Source: Nitzschia sp. DOCU1 (lineage: Eukaryota; Bacillariophyta; Bacillariophyceae; Bacillariales; Bacillariaceae). From it: a stretch of DNA of 64,000 bases. The notes under the pieces are model-generated. The model did no database searches. It was not told the DNA's origin and saw only the letters and a list, made by a program, of their open reading frames with translations. Below, piece by piece: positions 1 to 7,971 of this stretch. Made by a program: the position numbers and the translations under genes. Location of the stretch: NCBI GenBank assembly GCA_951394045.1, contig OX595985.1:4340001-4404000 (forward strand). The letters run 5' to 3'. Every line of letters begins with the position of its first letter. The stretch's first letter is position 1.

Positions 1-1054
1 TTGTTTGGGTCAGCTACTAGCTTCAGCACGCGGTCGCCCATTGCGTAGTCGTGTTCGACGCGTCGTTCATTTTCTCTTTTATTGTTTTCAGCAATTCGTC
101 GCTGCTTTTGTTCCTCGATCATCTGCCAATCCGCTTGATGTTGGATCGGAAAGATCATGTCTCGGCCGAACACCAATTGTCCTGGTGTCGCCTTGAGTGT
201 CGTGTGATAAGTACTCCGAATCCCGAAGCATACGGCGCTCACCAGTCCGGCGAACGGTTCGTCATCATCGACGTTGTCGAAGTTGAAGGTGCGAATCATG
301 TTCCCGATAGTACCATGTACTCTCTCGTGAATGGCGTTCGACTGGGGATTTCGCTTTGATGAAGGCTTCGCCTTGATCGCGTATTCGTTCTTAAACCCTT
401 GAAATTCTGCCTTGAACTCGGGGCCTGCATCATATGTGATGAGCTCCGGCCAAGGGTATCGCGAGAGCCATTGCTTTTCTACCATGTTCGCGATGTTGTC
501 GGCTTGTTTGTTCTTGATTTCTGTCATCTCGAACCATCCTGTTGCAGGATCAATAAACGTTGGTGCCATGAATTCAAGCGGTTTATTTCCTTTTCGTCTG
601 ATCTTATAGGGTCCAATCGTGTCGACACACAAATGTTCCCATGGTTGGACCTCTGCGAGCTTCTCTGGAAGCTTCCCGTACTTAAGCCTTTTCGTTTTAC
701 CCTTTTGACATGGGTCGCAACGTTGAACTACTTTCTTAACGTCGGCTTTAATACCTGGCCAATAGAGATGCTGGGCAATTGTTTCTGCCGTTCGCAATTC
801 TCCTGGGTGCATTAAGTATTCGTGGTACCAATTGATGACATGGTTCCGTAGTATACACGGAATGTAAATCTTTTATCTTTGTAGCAAATAAGCTGTTCGC
901 CCCCACGGAATATCTTCCGTGTGACGTCCGGGTGAGATTCCGTGAGCTGTTGCATTTGCAAATCCCGTTGTTGATACTCAGCAATGACGCGAAAGCTCAA
1001 AGGGAAGAGGTCGGCTGGAAGCCTATCTCCCGCGAAGAGCTCGTGCGCTTGTTC
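1..1054 (-). pseudogene. Gypsy A integrase (Ty3/gypsy class), broken and running off the window
   Basis: The minus-strand translation shows an HHCC-type zinc-binding region (HPGELRTAE, then CDPCQKG), then the DDE core: first Asp in CVDTIGPY (near 630), second Asp in ITYDAGPEF (near 450), and Glu in ERVHGTIGN (near 310). The frame is open from about 870 to position 1, so the C-terminus lies outside the window. It is pseudogenised. A stop at the end of the RNase H part (about 1055) replaces the CAA codon of gypsy B, and a frameshift lies near 870, where the gypsy B frame continues undisturbed. Confidence 0.85.
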
Positions 1055-1441
1055 TCACGTCGGCGCACTGACCGGAACAACTGGAGTATCAGAACGAGGA
1101 TAGCGGCTAAGCACGTCTGCAACGACGTTGTTGACGCCTTTGATGTACTCGATGTTGGCACCATATTCTTCAATTAGTAGACGCCAGCGTAACACGCGAT
1201 CCGTCTTGAGATCGTTAAACAGTAAATTCTTGTGATCTGTATAGATCGTTATCTTTTGTCCAAGAAGAATAGTACGGAACTCTTTCAGAGTCTCGACAAT
1301 TGAAAGCAGTTCTCGCTCTGTTGTCGTGTAGCGCGTCTGCGCGTCGGTCAGTTTTCTGCTGTAGAACCCTAACGGACGTCCGTCCTGCGTGATGACGCCC
1401 CCTAGCTGGTACTTAGAAGCGTCCGTGTAGATAACGTGCAC
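1055..1441 (-). pseudogene. Gypsy A RNase H fragment
   Basis: This is the Ty3/gypsy RNase H domain: YTDASKYQLGGV (first catalytic Asp), TTERELLSIVETLKEF (catalytic Glu), YTDHKNL (Asp) and a final NVVADVLSR. It is followed by a Tyr-Pro-Arg linker that leads into integrase in sister copies. The upstream side is a deletion junction with the protease. The true N-terminus and the whole RT are missing, so no functional pol can be made. Confidence 0.9.
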
Positions 1442-1959
1442 AGTTGTTCTAGGTTAGCTTTTTCATAGTGCGCGTCCAAAATCTCAGTGGTGTGCTTGGC
1501 TAATTCGGCGGTAGACTCCGCCTCTTGTGAGAGGTTGTATACTTCCATAGCCCTGCTACGGTCGCGTAGCGCTCCGAACTCTCGCATGGGTACTTCTATT
1601 CCATCCCATTTGAGGGTGAGGCTACTATTTAGTATATCTAAGCCCATGTATTGTTGTATGTCCTTACCGAGTATAATATCGTAGTTCTCTCGTTTGGACT
1701 TAGACTGGGTGTCCACGTGGCACTCCCATTCTATTTGCTTCTGTCTTGTGAAGTCTGCGAATATCAGTGGTATCTTTGCCTTCTTTGTGGTGCAGAATGT
1801 ACCACCCTTTGTCGTCCACTGTCCGGTGCGATCCTTCCAGGTTTTGCGCCGAGCTGTGAAGTCATTTAGGATGATGGTTCCTGTGCAACCACTGTCAACA
1901 AGCCCACGTAACACCATTGGCGCGCCTCCTGGTACCGTAGACGGGACCAGGATTAGCAC
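1442..1959 (-). pseudogene. Gypsy A retropepsin-like protease fused to a deletion junction
   Basis: The aspartic protease active site is LVDSGCTGTIIL, followed by the family's flap and a conserved IILGKDIQQYMGLD block (the D-I-I-L-G turn). The copy at 43267 reads on into RT after NLEQLC. Here the same codons are joined directly to the RNase H start, and the frame then closes at 1402. The protease domain itself is intact, but processing and replication are impossible without RT. The upstream frame, beginning near 2030, contains the pol leader HILSSLHRPKKRQK. Confidence 0.85.
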
Positions 1960-2060
1960 CTCTGGCGAACGCTGCGTTTTCTGTCGCTTCTTGGGCCTAT
2001 GTAGGCTAGAGAGAATGTGACATTCGGCGGGGCATTGTGCGGCTATTCATTTCCTATTAA

Positions 2061-3258
2061 TTAAGTCGCTATTACATTGGTGTTCTCGTTGATGAAGGCC
2101 TCAAGCTGAGCCTCATCTTCGAGGCTTAATTCTTCGAAGATTCCATCCTCGTCTTCTTCAATGTTGTTAAGTTCCACTTCCTCGTCGGAGTCTTCCTTGG
2201 CCTTCTTTTCCACGCTGGCACGCGCGGCCTTAACCATGGCCAGGACCTCCTTGGAAGTGTAGGTGCGTTCTCCGCGGTTTGCACCATTGGATTCTCCGCG
2301 ACGCCAAGTCTTGTTGTGAGTTGTGCGCCCTTTGTGGGGCGCCTTTTTGAGCGTACTGGGGTGCTGGGCCTTACGGACCGCAGCGACCTTAGACGCATGA
2401 TTAAGCCAGACCTTGCACTCAGAGTCGCTGTGTCCACAGTCTTCTCCGTGCAAGCGGCAGTTCTTTGAGTTGTTACCATTATTGCCCTTCTTAGAAGGGG
2501 AGTCACGGTTCGTCTTCCGACCGCGGTTCAGGGTTCCCAATTCGGGTCCTGCATTGGTTCCACTGGCGACGCCAGCTTCCCCGGGTTTACGCCCTTTGTT
2601 GGCTTTGCTCGAGCCAAAGGCAAGCAGTCCGGTGACACCGTGACGCATCTCGTACACTTCAAGTAGATCAGGGGCAGTTCGGTCTCGTTCAGGCGATCAA
2701 CCACGTCAGTACGATTGCCGCCATCATTGGGGAAGTAATCGAACCACTTATTGACCTGATGCAAGCGAGTAGCCAATCCGCGAGCAGACATCTTTGCAGG
2801 CTTACGACCCTCGTAGCGGAGGTACGACGTCTGATTCTGGGCGGCATAATCAGGGAAGAACCGAGCCGCGACGTAACGCAACGCACAAGACACATGATCG
2901 ACAGTCGCAGTGATGCTGGGACGAGCGAAATACTCCTCAAACGTGTCCTTCGCCGAACCCGCGAGAAACGTGAGAGTCATAGCGCGACGATCGGGGCCAT
3001 TGGTGAGGCTCAAACAAGTCCAAACCTTAACGAGATTGTCATTCCAGAGACACCACTGTTCGGGGTTCCCGACTAATATTTTGGGGAGGTCGCATCCCCA
3101 GGAACGGAACGAAGCTCAAGTTTCACCGAACGAAAGCCATCCTCGTCGGTGTCGCTGGCGCCGTCAGATGAGCCCATCGAGCCAGTTTTCCACTTGCAAG
3201 GCGGGTACAACGGGATGACGCCACGAGCAGCAACGAACGAGTTGAAAGCGAGACACAT
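2061..3258 (-). pseudogene. Gypsy A gag, in three pieces
   Basis: Gag begins at the ATG at 3258 with a 61-residue leader ending in TSPKY-stop. The coding sense then continues in the -1 frame (VGNPEQWCRWNDNLVKVW, then the body from 3013). A second break at 2663/2664 is a 106-bp deletion relative to gypsy B (its 36511-36616), after which the C-terminal part (2657-2061) continues in another frame. The C-terminal part has a Cys/His cluster, CRLHGEDCGHSDSEC, where a nucleic-acid-binding knuckle is expected, and ends in an acidic tail. The first break is shared with gypsy B and may be programmed; the second is private damage. Confidence 0.8.
3060..3085 (-). promoter_or_regulatory. Candidate -1 ribosomal frameshift signal in gypsy A gag
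   Basis: On the minus strand the leader frame reads TCC CCA AAA TAT TAG. CCCAAAA (3085-3079) fits the X-XXY-YYZ slippery rule. Six bases later lies a GC-rich hairpin, TCGGG-AAC-CCCGA (3072-3060). A -1 slip passes the TAG and joins the gag body in frame. Gypsy B has the identical arrangement at 36088-36113. Confidence 0.5.
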
Positions 3259-3284
3259 GATACTTATCCTCTAGACTGACAAGT

Positions 3285-3296
3285 CTTTGATCAAAG
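3285..3296 (-). other. 12-nt palindrome at the gypsy A primer-binding-site position
   Basis: CTTTGATCAAAG is perfectly self-complementary and directly abuts the inferred inner end of the 5' LTR, where an LTR retrotransposon normally has a tRNA-complementary site starting TGG. The same palindrome is at 35877-35888 in gypsy B. Confidence 0.5.
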
Positions 3297-3816
3297 TGCA
3301 CTAGGCTAGAAACTGCAGTAGATTGTTTTTGGAAATTGTGAGACTATTTTAAAGTTAGATCTATCGTTGTATCGACTCCATCTTCCCATCTGATCGTGAT
3401 CACGACTATATATCTTAGTAGACAAGATAGTTGTCAAGAAGGTAAGACATGCCCGTCCCTAACTAGCAGTGTTGTGTTTCTGCGTGACTGCTCTAGTTAG
3501 TGACGCCTAGCATCCTATGACCTTCTAACACCTATAGCATGACCCTAGGTCCTGACGCCTAGCGTCAAGACTAGCATCAAGATAGACATAGTCGTCGCCT
3601 CGCTCCAACCATATATGTGTGTCGCACTTTCTGTGCGCAAGCGCGCCATCCGGCATGCTCGACGACATCACGTGGCCTCTGTGTCCGTCCGTCGGCAGTA
3701 TATATTTGTACGTACGTATGTTAGGTTATATGCTATGCGTTATAGCCAGTCCTGTTAGTCTACATTAGTCCTGTTAGTCCTGTCACGCCATTCCAGGCAT
3801 TATCGTGCCTACTGCA
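3297..3816 (-). repeat. Gypsy A 5' LTR
   Basis: On the minus strand it begins TGCAGTAGGCAC at 3816 and is inferred to end in CCTAGTGCA at 3297, giving 520 bp with TGCA at both tips. It aligns throughout with 35356-35876 (gypsy B 5' LTR). The outer edge is supported by loss of similarity with gypsy B beyond CTGCAG. The inner edge is inferred from the TG...CA rule and the matching ends of the C/D LTR family. It holds short tandem TGTTAGTC-like blocks but no gene. Confidence 0.65.
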
Positions 3817-3955
3817 GATGAAAACTGAAGGTGTGAGCGAGTTGTACACGAAAAATCTAGTTTAATGCATAATGATAGGATGATGCAGTCGTATTCGTTG
3901 CCGGTTGATGGTCGGTGATACAGTCAATATAGAATTCGAGCTCGCTGCTGTCTGA
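3817..3955 (+). other. Remnant between gypsy A and the gypsy C protease (possible gag tail)
   Basis: The segment beyond the gypsy A LTR carries a short plus-strand reading frame ending KNLV-stop at about 3862, then non-coding sequence with several stops up to a TGA at 3953. By position it could be the end of gypsy C gag plus the gag-pol spacer, but it is too short to recognise. Any upstream gag would lie to the left of gypsy A, outside the window. Confidence 0.3.
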
Positions 3956-4295
3956 GTCGGAGGTGTCCCCGGTGTCGCGCGCCCATCTGCCTATTTACCA
4001 TCCGAGCCAGGCGAGATCTTCGCCTCGTTGGACCAATGCATTAATTACCGTATCGCGGCGGAATCGCACGCGATAACACGACTGTACAACCGGAGCTCAC
4101 CAAAATGCCAGAAAACCGCGCCAGACGAAATTCCGTATTGTTTCGCGCAAATTAACACGCGCCTAGGCAAGGCCAAGGCAGCAGCGTTGACGACGCTACT
4201 AGACACCGGAGCATCACGAGGACTGATCTCCGAGAAGCATGTCAAGAAATTACGTGTCAGAACGACTTCATCGAGAACCACCTTCACGACAGCTG
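3956..4295 (+). pseudogene. Gypsy C protease, N-terminal half, split by the DIRS-like element
   Basis: The frame is open after the TGA at 3953. It includes FAQINTRLGKAKAAALTTLL and the retropepsin active site LLDTGASRGLISEKH (near 4200). The frame reaches TTFTTA at 4295, where the DIRS-like element begins. The missing second half resumes at 10380 as VVETHREVRIQF. Joining the two host sides across the shared AGCTG gives a continuous reading frame, which identifies this as one interrupted gene. Confidence 0.8.
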
Positions 4296-4298
4296 GAT

Positions 4299-4435
4299 GA
4301 GCCACCTCCATTTCTTCCGGCAGCTCGCTCTAGGAACCGCTACGCTTCTATTGTCACTCTGTTGGCAATTGGCGTGTTTACTAGAAGTGGGTTCTGCGCG
4401 CGCGCGAATCGACCCCTTCGAGTGAACTTTTTCTC
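4299..4435 (-). repeat. DIRS-like element, split direct repeat B2
   Basis: A 137-bp copy of the B repeat at the element's downstream end. It differs from B1 at about three positions. It is separated from A2 by about 19 extra bases not present between A1 and the genes. Confidence 0.8.
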
Positions 4436-4454
4436 GAAAGGGTGGGCGCGGTGG

Positions 4455-4690
4455 GTTAATCAATCGTAAACTATTGTCTGCTAGTGTCAGCTTGGAATCA
4501 AGCTTCTCTTCCCAGTTCTTGCTATCGATAGCAAGAAGAAAAAGTTTATGGTTGCTGTCGTTCAACATGTAGTATCGTCTTCTCCTACCTCGTCCTTTCT
4601 TCCTTTTAGTAGGGCGGTAGATGGGGTAGTTCGAAATTCGATCCGGGTTCCCCGGTCCCTTCGCCGTCCGTTCACTTCGCGGTTACTAGC
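4455..4690 (-). repeat. DIRS-like element, split direct repeat A2
   Basis: A 236-bp direct repeat of 10142-10377, with one mismatch noted (AACATGTAG versus AACACGTAG). It contains the small palindrome TTGCTATCGATAGCAA. Confidence 0.85.
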
Positions 4691-4693
4691 AGC

Positions 4694-4830
4694 GAGCCGC
4701 CTCCATTTCTTCCGGCAGCTCGCTCTAGGAACCGCTACGCTTCTATTGTCACTCTGTTGGCAATTAGCGTGTTTACTAGAAGTGGGTTCCGCGCGCGCGC
4801 GAATCGACCCCTTCGAGTGAACTTTTTCTC
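4694..4830 (-). repeat. DIRS-like element, split direct repeat B1
   Basis: A 137-bp direct repeat of B2 (4299-4435), lying between the recombinase gene and A2. It contains an alternating GCGCGCGCGCG tract and ends GAACTTTTTCTC at 4830, just before the recombinase stop side. Confidence 0.8.
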
Positions 4831-4861
4831 CATCTAGGCCATGGCAGGGTGGTGGTTGGGG

Positions 4862-5929
4862 TTAAGGGAGGTTTGCAAGAATTGCGGGGGCAAGCGGATC
4901 CGTGGTGTCTGCTTGCGTATGGAAGTATCGCATGACTTCGTCAGAGCGCCATCGTCCAACTAGTTTGATCAAGGTGACGTCGACTTTGGCATTCAGTAGG
5001 GCGGTGGCAGCGGTGGCGCGGAGGGCTCCAACGGAGACTTCCACGTCGAGGCGGCGGGCCTGTGCATAAATTTTTAGCAAGGCGGTTATTTGGGAGTCCG
5101 TGATCGAGCGGGCCCGGCCCGAGGCATCAAAGAAGCGGTGCAACGGCGTGTCGGCAGCCGCATTTTTATTTCTCATTTCTTTGACTCTTCGAATCAGGGC
5201 TTGGACTGGGCAGCACTTGGGATCCTCTGTGCGTGAGGCCCAGATGTCTTCTCCCATGATTCCATTCTTCTGGAGCTCGAAGTGGAGGTTTGCCTTTTCC
5301 GCTTGGTCGAGCTCGTCCAACGGGATGGTTGTTGCGGGTTTTGTCCGTCCGCCGGGTATTTTGAACTTGACGTCTTGGAGTCGAAAGGGGCGCTGGTCCT
5401 TGTGCGAAGTCCTGAGGTACTCGCTTGGACGCAGGAGCCAGAAGACTCCAATCCACAGGAGGTCGGCGCAGACGTGGTGGTGGTGTCTTGCAGAGGCCCA
5501 GGCGGCCGTCGTGAAGTCTTCAAGCACGACGCGTGGGATCGGTTTCTTTCGTTTTGACGGGGGGTCCTGCTTTTTCCAGGCGGCAATCTGCCTGGTGATT
5601 CGGTGGTCGATGCGTCCGGTGCTGTCTTTGCGGGGGTCGGGGGTCCCCAATACGGCCATCGTCTGCGCCACCTGACGTAGGGCGTCTTCCGCCGTTCGAG
5701 CGCGGACCTGCTGCCCAGAGGGTGCTGTCCGTCCATCGCGGTATCGGCGCATGAAGATTTGGAGGATCGGAATGGGGTCGGCTCTGTCGGTGAGCAGAGG
5801 GTTGAGGCGGTAGCGGTGGCAGAACTCGGTCCATAGCTCCCAGTTGGTGCTTTGTGCCTGGGCACGTTGCGAAGTGACACCGTGTTGGACTTCTGCTGCA
5901 ATAGTGCGGATGTCAGCCTCAAGTTCCAT
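4862..5929 (-). CDS. Tyrosine recombinase of the DIRS-like element
   Basis: A 355-residue protein of the tyrosine recombinase family, which would integrate the circular cDNA. Landmarks: the box I Arg in FWLLRPSEYLR (around residue 170), an Arg-box VGALRATAATALL (around 305) and LVGRWRSDEVMRYFH with the candidate nucleophile Tyr (around 330). The His of the usual HxxR and the usual GHxS are not present, so the catalytic boxes are variant. The N-terminal half resembles a core-binding domain. The ATG overlaps the RNase H frame (at CQVPKEWNLR), an overlap also typical of DIRS elements. No internal stop or frameshift is seen, making this the only undamaged gene of the element. Confidence 0.85.
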   Translation of the reverse strand: MELEADIRTIAAEVQHGVTSQRAQAQSTNWELWTEFCHRYRLNPLLTDRADPIPILQIFMRRYRDGRTAPSGQQVRARTAEDALRQVAQTMAVLGTPDPRKDSTGRIDHRITRQIAAWKKQDPPSKRKKPIPRVVLEDFTTAAWASARHHHHVCADLLWIGVFWLLRPSEYLRTSHKDQRPFRLQDVKFKIPGGRTKPATTIPLDELDQAEKANLHFELQKNGIMGEDIWASRTEDPKCCPVQALIRRVKEMRNKNAAADTPLHRFFDASGRARSITDSQITALLKIYAQARRLDVEVSVGALRATAATALLNAKVDVTLIKLVGRWRSDEVMRYFHTQADTTDPLAPAILANLP

Positions 5930-7971
5930 TCTTTCGGGACTTGGCAGAGTCTCCAGGAGGTCGCCTGCGGGTATTTAGAGTTAAAATAGGTTAGAAATTG
6001 CGCGTCGTCCAACTCCCATAGTCGGCTGGCATCGTCCGCCATCTTGTTGTCCTCTCCAGCGATGTGATTCCATGTGATCACAGCTCTGTGCTGGCGAGTC
6101 AGTAGGGCAGCCTGTCTCAGCAGGTAGGCGGCCGGCTTAGTCGTAGTAGTTGAGCCTTTTACTCGCCAAACTACCGCATTCGTGTTGTCGGCAAGGCTGT
6201 GTAGTGTTTCGCCGTATATTTCGCCCGCGCCGGCTCTTACCGCTTGGTGCGCAATGGTTGCTGCCGTCTCAAGATCGGATATCGAAACCGACCCCCGGGG
6301 GTTCTTGCTGGACACCATTCTGTTTTGTATCGACAATGGAAAACATTGCCGCCACACTAGTGCTTGCCCATCCGCTGTGAACCACACTCCCCCCATTCCT
6401 TTCTTGGCTGCGTCGCTGGCTCCAATATCTTGTGGTACACCGGGGACTAGCTCTTCTAGTAGAGTAGGTTCAGGATCCTTTAGGAGATCCTGGAAAGTGC
6501 GAAGTTGCTCTTGGACCGCTCCGGTCATTCGTACTCTATTTTCGTCGCCTTGGTGCCTCGCGGCACGCAACAGCGAAAATTGTCCTAGCGCACCAGGCAT
6601 GCCAGCGACGAGGCTTTGAAGCTGCCCCGTTAGGCTGTCCCACTTGGTGTGCCCGACTCTTTTGGATGACAAGGCTTCTTCTATCGCCGCTAGAGCCTTG
6701 TCTCGTCGGTGCTTAGCCGTGTGCAGCGTTTTGGATTTCGTGCCGAAATCCCATCCCAAGAATCACTTTTTATTTTGGGCCGCCGCATCTCCCTTATCCA
6801 GCTTACTTTGGGAGATGGGCTCCTTTCGAAACTCGGGGTCCCGTTGGTCATTTGGATGCAAGACTTTGTCGATGTTGTGTAGCACCGTTCGTCTCTGGTT
6901 GGTAACCGGGTTTCGTGGGTGGTCTTGGCCGACTCCACAAAAATCGTCGACGAAGACGTCCACTGTAGCTAGCGGCCGCTTGTAAAGTAGTGGCCTGTGT
7001 GACCTTGTGACCTTCCTCTGAGGTTGGTCGTCATCCCCTAGCTCGTCGTTTGCAATGAAATCGTCCTTTCCCGCTTGTCCTTCCAGCCGATGAGGCGGGT
7101 AGCGTTTCCCAATTTGCAAATCTGCATTTGCCAGATCGCACGCCATTTCTGTGAAAGCACAGAACTATGGCGGGGATTCAGTCCAGCCCATTGGCAACGT
7201 TAAGGGGAACGCGACCATAGGTTCTTCGCCAACTACGCCCGGGGGCAATAATACACCAAGTTTGATAGAGCCGGTGTTAGCCACCGGAATACGGTAAAAC
7301 CCGTCGGAGATATCAATCTTGTACCCAAGAACCGGGCCAAAGGCGGGGTTTGAGAAAGCAATATTGTCGGTGAGTCGTTCCTGCGCTTTACCGAACTGCA
7401 TGGCTGATTGCGGGGCTTGTCGCACGGTCTCGGCGTTTACTCCATAAAAACTATAGTCCACAATGATGCGTGGTCTCCTCTCTCGTTGGGGCACTACTCC
7501 CAGGGGCGATAGCCTGAGGCCTGGTTCATCCTTTACCAAATCGTATGGTAGGATCATCCAGAAGCCTTTCTTGCAGAAATCCGTAAATTCCTCTCTTAGA
7601 AAGTCGGCATGGTCTAGTGCAGATCGATGGGGCCCCCTGCTAAGGCGGGAGTCCAATGTGTCGCGACTCCACGGTTCCGTCTGTAGTGTGACGGGCACTC
7701 CGTTTCGTCGGACTCGTTCGAGCAGCGGAGCTGCGGGGTGCGGGAGCTTGTCGATGTCGTTCTGGATGTCTGAACGGCCGCGCATGTCGTTGCAGGTACG
7801 ATGCCAGCCATGCTTAGTGTATAGACAGGTAGCCCGATCAACATACTCACCTAATTCATTAACATAGCTACTGATAATAGCTTCATTCGAGGAGTTAGCA
7901 CTGGTATGTTGAGGAGGCGGTCTGCAAGCGGCGGCTCCTACAAGCGTAGGTGTCGCCGCTCGACCGCTCTC
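5194..7971 (-). pseudogene. DIRS-like RT-RNase H, two in-frame stops
   Basis: This is the same reading frame as the upstream gag, separated from it only by the gag TGA. RT landmarks: RRPRIIVDYSFYGVN, YKIDISDGFYRIP (motif A), LPMGWTESPP and VFVDDFCG (catalytic FVDD). RNase H landmarks: ASDAAKKGMGGVWF, ISDLETAATIAHQ, LADNTNAVVW and AGEDNKMADDASR. In-frame stops are TAG at 7165-7167, directly after ESPP, and TGA at 6763-6765, before FLGWDFG. There is no frameshift over the whole stretch. True homology ends near 5930; the frame stays open to 5194 only because it overlaps the recombinase gene. Confidence 0.85.

Larger units (their letters stand above)
1..3816 (-). mobile_element. Gypsy A: degenerate Ty3/gypsy retrotransposon, 3' end outside window
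   Basis: Read on the minus strand, the order is 5' LTR (3816-3297), gag (3258-2061), protease, RNase H remnant and integrase running off the window start. This is the gag-PR-RT-RH-IN order of Ty3/gypsy. It is a sister copy of gypsy B (from 35356), with near-identical gag, protease and RNase H. It is dead: gag has a 106-bp deletion, the RT is deleted, and the integrase has a nonsense codon and a frameshift. It appears to lie inside gypsy C, whose protease frame begins just beyond 3816. Confidence 0.85.

Noticed and set aside
4299..4830. The repeats near 4.3-4.8 kb and 10.1-10.4 kb as LTRs of a gypsy or copia element
   Set aside because: The order is B-A-B on one side and A on the other, and the enclosed genes are RT-RNase H plus tyrosine recombinase, so they are DIRS split direct repeats.
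5100..5675. 191-codon plus-strand ORF opposite the recombinase gene
   Set aside because: It is the antisense of a conserved tyrosine recombinase, in GC-rich sequence, with no recognisable motif.
5194..5929. The RNase H frame beyond 5930 as a real C-terminal extension
   Set aside because: From 5929 down it overlaps the intact recombinase frame and shows Arg/Pro/Thr/Ser-rich out-of-frame composition.
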